From an uncultured beta proteobacterium (lineage in GTDB: Bacteria; Pseudomonadota; Gammaproteobacteria; Burkholderiales; SG8-41), in the NCBI GenBank assembly GCA_903889565.1, contig CAISYC010000068.1, forward strand, positions 248,001-312,000: a stretch of DNA of 64,000 bases, written 5' to 3'. Of this stretch, positions 18,123 to 25,695 are shown piece after piece. Position 1 is the stretch's first letter. Every line of letters begins with the position of its first letter. Position numbers and translations under genes: made by a program. The notes below the pieces were generated by a model. That model made no database searches. It worked only from the letters and a program-made list of their open reading frames with translations, and was not told the origin of the DNA.

Positions 18123-19093
18123 TGCAGGGTCACATCCAGCGGCTGCCCGGGTTTCAGTTTGCGCGCATCGGCGAGTTCCGGGCGCGCTTCAATCAGGAAC
18201 ACGAGCTTGGCGCGCTGCTCGCGGCTGTAGATGACCGGCGGGGTGAATTCGGCCTGCGGTGAAATATAGGTGATCTTCGCCGCAATTGGCGCGCTGCAAC
18301 CGTCGCAGGCGGCACGCACCGATTGGCCGAGCGTGAGCGCGCCGACGGCGGTCTCGGGCACGAAGAAACGCAGCTTGATGTTGCCCGGCGGCAGCAGGCT
18401 GACGACCGGATTGCCGGCGGCGACCCATTCGCCCTCGGCATACAGCGTGTCATAAACGAGCGCATCGGCCGGCGCCGCGCTGGCGCGTTGCGTCAGCCGC
18501 CAGTCGCTTTGCGCCAGCACCGCGCGCGCGGTATCGATATCGGCCTGCGCCGCGGCGATTTCCTTGTCGCGTCCGATCGTCATTCGCGCGAGCCGGCCCT
18601 GCGCCTCCATTTCGGCAACCCGCGCGATGTCGCGGTCGTAGTTGGCGCGCGCGGTATCCATGCCGGCCTGCGAGATGAATCCATGCTCGAACAGCGCCTG
18701 CTGCTGCTTCAGCTGGCGTTCGGAGAGTTCGCGCGCCGCTGCCGCCTGCTTTTCCTGGGCAACGATCGCATCGATCTCCGGCTTGCGCTTGCCGGCGGCG
18801 ATGTTGGCGAACTTCGCCTCGGCGTTGCGCAGCCGTTCTTCGGATTCGCGCCGCGACGCTTTCTCGTTTTCGTTTTCGAGCGCGAACAGCGGCGCGCCCG
18901 CTTTCACCTCATCGCCGCGGCTGACCCAGCGTTTTTCGAGCTTGCCCGCGGCCGGCGCCGCGACCAGCACGAATTCGCCCTCGGCATAACCCTGAAAGCT
19001 GTTTGCCGCGTGTTCGCCGCAGCCGCTGAGCGCGACCGCGACCAGTGCCAAAACCAGGGCGCATCGATTGTTCATTGGTTTCAATTGCCGCAT
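18119..19093 (-). CDS. HlyD/YbhG-like membrane-fusion lipoprotein
   Basis: A 324-residue periplasmic adaptor for the ABC exporter downstream. The N-terminus has a lipobox, ALSGC, after a hydrophobic signal, then a biotinyl-lipoyl-like half (YAEGEFVLVAAPAAGKLEKRW), a long helical hairpin rich in Ala/Glu/Arg (residues about 90-200) and a beta-barrel ending with the second lipoyl half. Such proteins bridge inner and outer membrane. The start is taken at ATG 19093, 28 bp after the stop of the reductase gene; ATG 19075 is also possible. The frame is open much further upstream, but that part overlaps the reductase gene and is a shadow. Confidence 0.87.
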   Translation of the reverse strand: MRQLKPMNNRCALVLALVAVALSGCGEHAANSFQGYAEGEFVLVAAPAAGKLEKRWVSRGDEVKAGAPLFALENENEKASRRESEERLRNAEAKFANIAAGKRKPEIDAIVAQEKQAAAARELSERQLKQQQALFEHGFISQAGMDTARANYDRDIARVAEMEAQGRLARMTIGRDKEIAAAQADIDTARAVLAQSDWRLTQRASAAPADALVYDTLYAEGEWVAAGNPVVSLLPPGNIKLRFFVPETAVGALTLGQSVRAACDGCSAPIAAKITYISPQAEFTPPVIYSREQRAKLVFLIEARPELADARKLKPGQPLDVTLQ

Positions 19094-19121
19094 GAATCCG
19101 TGCAGTGGCCGGCCATTCGCC

Positions 19122-20006
19122 TTATTTGGCGACCGGGTGATTGGCCAGTTTCTCCAGTGCTTTGACCATTGCCGAATGATCCGACCGCGCGCCGCCGTCG
19201 GCGCTGCACGCGTTGAAGAGTTCCTGCGCGGTGGCGGTGTTGGGCAGCGCGACGCCGAGCGCGCGCGCGCCGGCCAGCGCGAGTGCCAGATCCTTTTGGT
19301 GCAGTTCAATGCGGAAACCCGGCTCGAAAGTTCGCTTGATCATGCGTTCGCCGTGGACTTCGAGAATGCGCGAGGCGGCGAAGCCGCCCATCAGGGCTTG
19401 GCGCACCTTGGCCGGATCGGCGCCAGCCTTGGCCGCGAACACCAGCGCTTCGCTGACCGCTTCGATATTCAGCGCGACGATGATCTGGTTGCAGACTTTG
19501 CAGGTCTGGCCGTCGCCGATGCCGCCGACGAGCGTGATGTTTTTGCCCATCAGCTCGAATACCGGTTTGACGCGGTCGAAAGCGGCCTGGGCGGCGCCGA
19601 CCATGATGGTGAGCGCGGCATTTTTGGCGCCGACCTCGCCGCCGGACACCGGCGCATCGACGTAATCGCAATCGAGTGCGTTAACGCGCTTGGCGAAGTT
19701 CTTGGTTTCGATCGGCGAAATCGAACTCATGTCGATTACCGTTTTGCCCTTCGACAGGCCCTCGGCGACGCCGCCGGCGCCGAAAAGGACGCGCTCGACG
19801 TCGGGCGTGTCGGGCACCATCAGGATAATGATGTCAGCCTTTTGCGCAACCTCCTTGGCGCTGGCGCAGGCGCTGCCGCCGGAGGCCGTCAGTTCGGCCG
19901 GCACGCCGCTGCGCGAGTTCAGAAACAGCGTGTGACCGCCCTTGATCAGATTGAGCGCCATGGGCTTGCCCATGATGCCGAGGCCGATGAATCCGATGTT
20001 TGCCAT
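19122..20006 (-). CDS. glxR: Tartronate semialdehyde reductase (2-hydroxy-3-oxopropionate reductase)
   Basis: A 294-residue NAD(P)H-dependent beta-hydroxyacid dehydrogenase. The dinucleotide fold starts at once with GFIGLGIMGKPMALNL. The substrate motif DAPVSGGEVGA is at 118-128, catalytic Lys170 sits in GQTCKVCNQ, and DHSAMVKALE closes the protein, all as in GarR/GlxR. It reduces tartronate semialdehyde to D-glycerate. Its upstream neighbour encodes hydroxypyruvate isomerase, which makes that substrate. GGAGG lies six bases before the ATG. GarR and GlxR cannot be told apart by eye; the hyi link favours GlxR. 3-hydroxyisobutyrate dehydrogenase is the nearest alternative. Confidence 0.88.
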   Translation of the reverse strand: MANIGFIGLGIMGKPMALNLIKGGHTLFLNSRSGVPAELTASGGSACASAKEVAQKADIIILMVPDTPDVERVLFGAGGVAEGLSKGKTVIDMSSISPIETKNFAKRVNALDCDYVDAPVSGGEVGAKNAALTIMVGAAQAAFDRVKPVFELMGKNITLVGGIGDGQTCKVCNQIIVALNIEAVSEALVFAAKAGADPAKVRQALMGGFAASRILEVHGERMIKRTFEPGFRIELHQKDLALALAGARALGVALPNTATAQELFNACSADGGARSDHSAMVKALEKLANHPVAK

Positions 20007-20041
20007 TTTCTTCCTCCAGTTAGAACACGCGAAATTCTTTT

Positions 20042-20124
20042 GCCACAGAGATCACAGAGAACACAGAGAAAATCAATAAAAATGCAGTTGTGCTTTCTGT
20101 GTGCTCTCTGTGGCCTCTGTGGCC
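20042..20124. repeat. Large intergenic inverted repeat (CTCTGTG-type)
   Basis: Arms 20042-20071 and 20095-20124 are complementary at about 26 of 30 positions with a loop of 23 bases. Each arm is a run of CTCTGTG-like heptamers. The element lies inside the presumed hyi-glxR transcript and would form a long RNA hairpin, which could stop, slow or protect the message. The same simple motif is scattered in many bacterial genomes. Confidence 0.85.
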
Positions 20125-20132
20125 GAGATTTT

Positions 20133-20912
20133 TTATTTTAGGTAAGGCGCCGCCCAGCCCAATCCGGCTTCAGTGGTAGTCGCCGGCTTGTATTCGCAGC
20201 CGATCCAGCCGCTGTAACCGATTTTGTCGAGGTGCGGCAGCAGGAAGTCGTAATTGATTTCGCCGGTGCCCGGCTCATGGCGGCCCGGCGTGTCGGCCAG
20301 CTGCATGTGCGGGATCAACTGCAGATGCTTTTCGATCGTCGCCGAGAGGTCGCCCTCCATGATCTGCATGTGATAGATGTCGTACTGGAAAAACAGGTTG
20401 TCGGAGCCGACCGCCTTGATAATGTCGATCGCCTGCGCGCTGTTGGTCAGAAAGAAGCCCGGAATGTCACGTGTGTTGATCGCCTCGATCAACAGCTTGA
20501 TGCCGGCGGCTTTGAGGCGCGCCGCCGCGAAGTGCAGGTTGTTGATGAAGATTTCGCGCGCCTCCATCGGGTCGCGCCGCGAAGGCCGGATGCCGGCGAG
20601 GCAGTTAAGCTGTTTGCAGCCGAGCGCGGTGGCGTAATCGATTGCGCGATCGACGCCGGCCTCGAATTCGGCGATGCGGTCGCCGTGGCAGCCGATGCCG
20701 CGCTCGCCGTTGCCCCAGTTGCCGGCCGGCAGGTTGTGCAGGACAAGCTGCAAATTGTGTTCATCGAGTTTCTGTTTGATGACCTGCTTGTCGAAGTCGT
20801 AGGGAAACAGGAATTCGACCGCGCGAAAGCCGGCCTTCGCAGCGGCGGCAAAACGGTCGAGAAATTCGACTTCGTTGAACATCAGCGTGAGATTGGCGGC
20901 AAGCTTCGGCAT
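20133..20912 (-). CDS. hyi: Hydroxypyruvate isomerase
   Basis: A 259-residue TIM-barrel enzyme of the xylose-isomerase-like superfamily that interconverts hydroxypyruvate and tartronate semialdehyde. It starts with MPKLAANLTLMFNEVEFLDRF, typical of Hyi, and has the metal/active-site stretches EAINTRDIPGFFL, QYDIYHMQIMEGD, HMQLADTPGRHEPGTGEINY and GCEYKP. The length matches E. coli Hyi (258). It is the first gene of a leftward set with the reductase glxR. Divergent from the mocA-like gene, with 74 bp between. Confidence 0.92.
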   Translation of the reverse strand: MPKLAANLTLMFNEVEFLDRFAAAAKAGFRAVEFLFPYDFDKQVIKQKLDEHNLQLVLHNLPAGNWGNGERGIGCHGDRIAEFEAGVDRAIDYATALGCKQLNCLAGIRPSRRDPMEAREIFINNLHFAAARLKAAGIKLLIEAINTRDIPGFFLTNSAQAIDIIKAVGSDNLFFQYDIYHMQIMEGDLSATIEKHLQLIPHMQLADTPGRHEPGTGEINYDFLLPHLDKIGYSGWIGCEYKPATTTEAGLGWAAPYLK

Positions 20913-20986
20913 GGCTGTTCCGGGATTTGCGTTGGCTGAGCAATGCGACTGTAAAAAGCGCTCGCATTTGGAGGCACTTAATTATA

Positions 20987-21571
20987 ATGGGATTCATGAC
21001 GGGCATATGCGGAATACTCCTCGCGGCGGGTGCGGCGCAACGCTTCGGCGGCGGCAAGCTGCTGCATCCATTGCCGGATGGCACGCCGCTGGGAGTGGCT
21101 TCCGCGCGCCGTCTGCTGGCGGCGTTGCCGGATGTGGTGGCGGTGGTGCGGCCCGGTGACGACACGCTGGCTGCCGCGCTGGCGGCCGCCGGTTGCGAGG
21201 TCAGCGTGTGCGCCGATGCGGTGCGCGGCATGGGCCACAGCCTCGCGCACGCCGTGGCCGCGCGCAGCAATGCGGCGGGCTGGGTGATTGCGCTGGCCGA
21301 CATGCCGGCGCTGACCACGGCGACAATTGCCGCGGTGGCGCAGGCGGTCGCCGGCGGTGCCGTGCTGGCCGCGCCGGTTTATCAGGGGCGTCGCGGCCAT
21401 CCGGTCGGCATTGGCAGCCGTTTTCGCGACGAGTTGCTGCGGCTCGAGGGGGACGCCGGTGCGCGCGAAATCGTCGCTGCGCATCGTGCCCAGATGGTGT
21501 TGATCGATTGCGATGATTCCGGCGTGCTGCTCGATATCGACCGCCGCGAAGACCTGCCGCGTGGTGCCTGA
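20987..21571 (+). CDS. MocA/MobA-like nucleotidyltransferase
   Basis: A 194-residue GT-A fold nucleotidyltransferase. The N-terminal signature is LLAAGAAQRFGGGKLL, the metal-binding part is ALADMPALT near 100, and GRRGHPVGIGSRFRDEL near 140 is typical of MocA, which links CMP (or AMP) to molybdopterin for xanthine-oxidase-type enzymes. No molybdoenzyme gene is close. ATG 20987 follows GGAGG by 12 bases, a rather wide spacing; ATG 20996 is the alternative. It opens a rightward cluster with MoxR and a CoxE-like VWA gene, an association known from CO-dehydrogenase (cox) loci. Confidence 0.85.
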   Translation: MGFMTGICGILLAAGAAQRFGGGKLLHPLPDGTPLGVASARRLLAALPDVVAVVRPGDDTLAAALAAAGCEVSVCADAVRGMGHSLAHAVAARSNAAGWVIALADMPALTTATIAAVAQAVAGGAVLAAPVYQGRRGHPVGIGSRFRDELLRLEGDAGAREIVAAHRAQMVLIDCDDSGVLLDIDRREDLPRGA

Positions 21572-21640
21572 GCGCGGTCAGCCCGTATAATCGTTCGCTT
21601 GTTCAACGGAGCTGCGGCTCCATTCCAACGGAAGTGCGCA

Positions 21641-22489
21641 ATGGTTCGATTTGAAGGCACCGATTCCTATGTCGCGACCGACGATCTGATGATGGCGGTG
21701 AACGCTGCGATCACGCTCGAGCGGCCGCTGTTGATCAAGGGCGAGCCGGGCACCGGCAAGACCATGCTGGCGCTCGAAGTGGCCAGGGCGCTCAATCGTC
21801 CGCTCTACGAATGGCATGTCAAATCGACGACCAAGGCCCAGCACGGGCTCTATGAATACGACGCGGTGTCGCGACTGCGCGATTCGCAGCTGGGCGACCC
21901 CAGGGTCAAGGACATTGCCAATTACATCGTGCGCGGCATGTTGTGGAACGCATTCGAGGCGCCGCAGCAGTCGGTGCTGCTGATCGACGAGGTCGATAAG
22001 GCCGACATCGAATTCCCGAATGACCTGTTGCGCGAACTCGATCGCATGGAATTCTACGTTTACGAAACGCAGCAACTGGTCAAGGCGAAGAACCGGCCGC
22101 TGGTGATCATTACCAGCAACAACGAGAAGGAACTGCCGGACGCGTTTCTGCGCCGCTGCTTTTTTCATTACATCCGTTTTCCCGACAAGGAGACGATGGA
22201 AAAAATCGTGCAGGTGCATTTCCCGCAGCTCAAGAAGGCGCTGCTGCGCGAGGCGCTCGAAGCGTTTTTCGATATCCGCGAGGTGCCGGGACTGAAGAAA
22301 AAACCGTCGACTTCGGAGCTGCTCGACTGGCTGAAACTCCTGCTCGCCGAGGATATTCCACCCGAAGCGCTGGTCAGCCAGGACAGCCACAAAATCATTC
22401 CGCCGCTGCACGGCGCGCTGCTGAAGAACGAGCAGGACGTGCATCTGTTCGAGCGGCTGGCCTTCATGTCGCGGCGCAAGCCGGGCTGA
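21641..22489 (+). CDS. MoxR-type AAA+ ATPase (CoxD-like)
   Basis: A 282-residue AAA+ chaperone-type ATPase. Walker A GEPGTGKT is at 34-41, Walker B SVLLIDEVDKAD at 111-122, sensor 1 in VIITSNNEKELPDAF and an arginine finger candidate in LRRCFFHYIRFP. MoxR ATPases pair with von Willebrand A proteins to insert metals or remodel complexes; CoxD of Oligotropha is an example. Its probable VWA partner lies 1.3 kb downstream, separated by two genes. The ATG has GGAAG six bases upstream. The start at 21599 would add a meaningless extension. Confidence 0.9.
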   Translation: MVRFEGTDSYVATDDLMMAVNAAITLERPLLIKGEPGTGKTMLALEVARALNRPLYEWHVKSTTKAQHGLYEYDAVSRLRDSQLGDPRVKDIANYIVRGMLWNAFEAPQQSVLLIDEVDKADIEFPNDLLRELDRMEFYVYETQQLVKAKNRPLVIITSNNEKELPDAFLRRCFFHYIRFPDKETMEKIVQVHFPQLKKALLREALEAFFDIREVPGLKKKPSTSELLDWLKLLLAEDIPPEALVSQDSHKIIPPLHGALLKNEQDVHLFERLAFMSRRKPG

Positions 22490-22511
22490 GCGGCGACGCG
22501 AAGATTTATCG

Positions 22512-23255
22512 ATGCTCGGTAAATTGCTGACCCGGTTTTTGCGCGGGGCGCCCGCACCGGCGGCGCCGGCGCCGGCACCGGCGCCAGGTGACGCCGATAA
22601 TCCGCTGTTTGAATATTTTCTCGACAACCCCGGCCGGTTGATTGACAAGTGGCACCATTATCTCGAGGTCTATCATCGCCATTTCGCAAGGTTCCGCGGC
22701 AAATCCCCGGTCATCGTTGAAATCGGCGTCTGGCAGGGCGGATCGTTGCAGATGTGGCACGACTATTTCGGCGCGGGGTGCCGCGTGGTCGGAATCGATA
22801 TCGATCCGCGCTGTCTCGAGTTTGCCGATGCGAACACGACGATACTGATCGGCGATCAGGGCAGCCGTGAATTTCTGGCGACCGTGCGCGAGCAGGTGCC
22901 GCGTATCGATATCCTGATCGACGACGGCGGTCATTTTGTGGCGCAGCAGATCGCGACATTCGAGGAGCTTTATCCGCATATCCAGCCCAACGGCGTTTTT
23001 CTGTGCGAAGACATGCACAGTTCGCTGTGGCGGCGGTTCGGCGGCGGCGTGCGGCATGAGGGCAGTTTTCTCGAATACAGCAAGGCGCTCATCGACAGCC
23101 TTTCTGCATGGCATTCGGAGGAGCCGGAACTGCTCAGCGTCAACCGCTTCACGGAGTCGACATTTTCGATGCACTTCTACAACAGTGTATTGGTGATCGA
23201 GAAGCGGCCGATGGCCTATCCGGGGCACAGCAGATCCGGCGCGCGGGCATTTTGA
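22512..23255 (+). CDS. Class I SAM-dependent methyltransferase (sugar O-methyltransferase-like)
   Basis: A 247-residue protein with a Pro/Ala-rich N-terminal linker (residues 12-26), then a Rossmann-like core: VIVEIGVWQGGSLQMW (SAM motif I), VVGIDIDPR (motif II) and IDILIDDGGHF (motif III with DDGGH). The same order is found in macrocin- or rhamnosyl-type O-methyltransferases and cephalosporin-hydroxylase-like proteins, whose DDG-His bind a metal. It starts 22 bp after the MoxR stop, so it is probably co-transcribed. The acceptor is unknown; nothing suggests a DNA methylase, as there is no DPPY or PCQ motif. Confidence 0.8.
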   Translation: MLGKLLTRFLRGAPAPAAPAPAPAPGDADNPLFEYFLDNPGRLIDKWHHYLEVYHRHFARFRGKSPVIVEIGVWQGGSLQMWHDYFGAGCRVVGIDIDPRCLEFADANTTILIGDQGSREFLATVREQVPRIDILIDDGGHFVAQQIATFEELYPHIQPNGVFLCEDMHSSLWRRFGGGVRHEGSFLEYSKALIDSLSAWHSEEPELLSVNRFTESTFSMHFYNSVLVIEKRPMAYPGHSRSGARAF

Positions 23256-23283
23256 AAGTTGCAATCATGCTGACCAAACCGCG

Positions 23284-23820
23284 ATGAGCCGGTCCGCAAA
23301 CGGGTTTCCGCCGGTCATTGATGACGGCATCGAAACCCTGATCTTCGGCAGTTTTCCCGGCGTCGCTTCGCTCGCCAAGGCGCAGTATTACGGCCACCCG
23401 CAGAACCAGTTCTGGCGGCTGGTCGGCGCCGTCATCGGCGAGGCCTTGCCGGAGATGGATTACGAGGCGCGCAAGCGCACCCTGCTCGCGCACCGTATCG
23501 GCCTGTGGGATGTGATCGGCCGCTGCGTGCGCGAAGGCAGCCTCGACGCCGATATCAGGCGGGCGCGGCACAACGATTTTCTGCGTGTCACCGGCGCCGC
23601 GAAGAAGCTGCGGCGGATTTTCTTTAATGGTCAGACCGCAGGCAAATTTGAAACCCAATTCGCGGCCTGGGGTTACGAAACGGCGGTGCTGCCGTCGTCA
23701 AGCCCCGCTTATACGCTGCGCTTCGAAGAAAAGCTGAAGGCGTGGCGCGCGCTTGGGCTGCCGTCGCCAACACGGCGGGTTGCGCGCGGGCGCGGCGCAG
23801 CGGTGCGCGCGCCATGCTGA
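23284..23820 (+). CDS. DNA-deoxyinosine (hypoxanthine-DNA) glycosylase, UDG superfamily
   Basis: A 178-residue repair enzyme of UDG family 6. Motif 1 is FGSFPGVASLAKAQYYGHPQNQFW, of which GSFPG and QNQFW are the active-site parts; FNGQTAG forms the middle; motif 2 is LPSSSPAYT. It removes hypoxanthine formed by adenine deamination. The last ~20 residues (RRVARGRGAAVRAP) are a basic tail not typical of the family, possibly for DNA binding or a result of the overlap. Its stop codon lies within the start of the VWA gene (ATG 23814, overlap seven bases), so translation is likely coupled. Confidence 0.87.
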   Translation: MSRSANGFPPVIDDGIETLIFGSFPGVASLAKAQYYGHPQNQFWRLVGAVIGEALPEMDYEARKRTLLAHRIGLWDVIGRCVREGSLDADIRRARHNDFLRVTGAAKKLRRIFFNGQTAGKFETQFAAWGYETAVLPSSSPAYTLRFEEKLKAWRALGLPSPTRRVARGRGAAVRAPC

Positions 23821-24998
23821 TCGAATTTTTTCTGAAGCTCAAGCAGGGCGGGCTGCCGGTGTCAGTGCGCGAGTTTCTGGTGCTGCTGGAGGCGCTCGAC
23901 AAGAAGGTGATTCACGGCAGTATCGACGATTTCTACTATCTGTCGCGCGCTGCCCTGGTCAAGGACGAATCGAATTACGACAAGTTTGACCGCGTGTTCG
24001 GCGCTTACTTCAAGGGCATCACGCAAATTCCCGATGGCGCCAGCGCGCTGATTCCGGAGGAGTGGCTGAAGAAGCTGGCCGAAAAAAATCTGACCGACGA
24101 GGAAAAAAAGCTGATCGAATCGCTGGGCGGCTGGGACAAACTGATGGAGACGCTGAAACAGCGCCTCGCAGAACAGAAAGGCCGCCATCAGGGCGGCTCG
24201 AAGTGGATCGGCACCGCCGGCACCAGCCCGTTCGGCGCCTACGGCTACAACCCGGAGGGCGTGCGCATCGGCCAGCACGAATCGCGTCATCGCCGCGCGG
24301 TCAAGGTGTGGGACCAGCGCGAGTTCAAAAATCTCGATGACTCGGTCGAGCTTGGCACGCGCAACATCAAGGTCGCGCTGAAACGCCTGCGCAAATTCGC
24401 GCGGCAGGGCAATCCATCGGAACTCGATCTTGACGACACCGTGCGCTCGACCGCGCGCAATGCCGGCTGGCTCGACATCAAGATGGTGCCGGAGCGCCAC
24501 AACAGCGTGAAGGTGCTGCTGTTTTTCGACGTCGGCGGCTCGATGGACGACCACGTGCAGATCTGCGAGCAGCTGTTTTCGGCGGCGCGTACCGAATTCA
24601 AGCATCTGGAATATTTTTACTTCCACAATTTTTTGTATGAGCGCGTATGGCGCGACAACCGGCGCCGCATCACCGAACGCATGGCGACGCTCGACGTCAT
24701 GCACAAATATCCGCACGACTACAAGGTGATCTTCGTCGGCGACGCGACCATGAGCCCGTACGAAATCGCCTATCCCGGCGGCAGCGTCGAACATTCAAAT
24801 CCGGAGGCGGGTTCGGTGTGGATACAGCGCATGCTGGAGGTCTACAAGGACACGGTGTGGATCAACCCGCAGCCCGAATCAGTGTGGGATTACCACCAGT
24901 CAATCCGGATGACGCGCGAACTGATCGGCGGGCGCATGTTTCCGCTGACGCTTGACGGGCTTGATCGCGCGATGCGGCAGCTCAGCAAGGGGCATTAG
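23814..24998 (+). CDS. CoxE-like von Willebrand factor A domain protein
   Basis: A 394-residue cytosolic protein. The helical N-terminal part (MLIEFFLKLKQGG...SVREFL) and the C-terminal VWA domain match CoxE-like partners of MoxR ATPases. The metal-ion-dependent adhesion site is FFDVGGSMDDH (Asp239, Gly241, Ser243), a D-x-G-G-S form in place of the canonical D-x-S-x-S; this loses one Ser ligand. The middle has a Gly-rich stretch SKWIGTAGTSPFGAYGYNPEG. ATG 23814 is the first Met and overlaps the glycosylase stop. Together with MoxR at 21641 it probably forms an ATP-driven remodelling pair; the client is unknown. Confidence 0.85.
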   Translation: MLIEFFLKLKQGGLPVSVREFLVLLEALDKKVIHGSIDDFYYLSRAALVKDESNYDKFDRVFGAYFKGITQIPDGASALIPEEWLKKLAEKNLTDEEKKLIESLGGWDKLMETLKQRLAEQKGRHQGGSKWIGTAGTSPFGAYGYNPEGVRIGQHESRHRRAVKVWDQREFKNLDDSVELGTRNIKVALKRLRKFARQGNPSELDLDDTVRSTARNAGWLDIKMVPERHNSVKVLLFFDVGGSMDDHVQICEQLFSAARTEFKHLEYFYFHNFLYERVWRDNRRRITERMATLDVMHKYPHDYKVIFVGDATMSPYEIAYPGGSVEHSNPEAGSVWIQRMLEVYKDTVWINPQPESVWDYHQSIRMTRELIGGRMFPLTLDGLDRAMRQLSKGH

Positions 24999-25014
24999 GG
25001 CAAACACCGCTTGC

Positions 25015-25084
25015 GTCATCCACGCGAAGGCGGGGATCCGGTAATTGCCTGAAGATCATGGATTCCCGCCTTCGCGGGAACGAC
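25015..25084. repeat. Intergenic palindromic repeat (GTCATTCCCGC-type)
   Basis: Arms 25015-25039 and 25060-25084 are complementary at about 21 of 25 positions. Each arm contains CGCGAAGGCGGG or its complement, itself partly palindromic. It belongs to the widespread ATTCCC-N8-GGGAAT class (dRS3-like in Neisseria). It sits after the VWA gene and could end its transcript. Confidence 0.85.
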
Positions 25085-25121
25085 GAAATTGTACTTGGTC
25101 AGGTTTTGTTCAGGAGTATCA

Positions 25122-25673
25122 ATGGCGCTGAAAGCGACGATCTGCAAGGCGGAGCTGCAAATCGCCGACATGGAACGCAATTATTTTCAGGATCACGCGC
25201 TGACCATCGCGCGCCATCCGTCGGAAACCGATGAGCGCATGATGGTGCGGATACTCGCCTACGCGATACATGCCGACGAACTGCTGTCGTTCGGCAAGGG
25301 GCTGAGTGACGAAGACGAGCCCGACCTGTTACTCCGCGACCTGACCGGCGTCATCAAGCTCTGGATCGAAATCGGCCAGCCCGACGAAAAACGCATTCGC
25401 CGTGCCTGCGGGCGCGCCGATCGCGTGTTTGTCTACGTTTACGGCGGCAACAGCAGCAACCTTTGGTGGAAGCAGATCGGCAGCGAAGTCGCGCGTTGCC
25501 GCAATCTGACAGTCGTGCAACTGCCGCTGTCCGGCAAGCCGCTGGCGCAGTTCGCCGCGCGAAACATGCAGCTCAATTGCACCATACAGGACGGCCAGTT
25601 GTGGCTGGCCGACGCGCAGAACAGTGTGATGATCGAGCAGGAGGTATTGCAGGCGCCGGCTGCGGCCGCCTGA
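25122..25673 (+). CDS. yaeQ: YaeQ family protein
   Basis: A 183-residue protein of the YaeQ family, whose structure is a PD-(D/E)XK nuclease-like fold. The recognisable features are ALKATICKAELQIADMERNYF at the start, a HPSETDERMMVRILAYA helix, LLSFGKGLSDEDEPDLL and the IELGQPDEKR-like block IEIGQPDEKRIRRAC. The typical length is 180-185. E. coli YaeQ was once proposed to compensate for RfaH loss; the true role is unknown. AGGAG before ATG 25122 is a good ribosome site. An inverted repeat separates it from the VWA gene, so it may be an independent unit. Confidence 0.92.
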   Translation: MALKATICKAELQIADMERNYFQDHALTIARHPSETDERMMVRILAYAIHADELLSFGKGLSDEDEPDLLLRDLTGVIKLWIEIGQPDEKRIRRACGRADRVFVYVYGGNSSNLWWKQIGSEVARCRNLTVVQLPLSGKPLAQFAARNMQLNCTIQDGQLWLADAQNSVMIEQEVLQAPAAAA

Positions 25674-25695
25674 GGCGATATTTCCGCAGGTCGAT

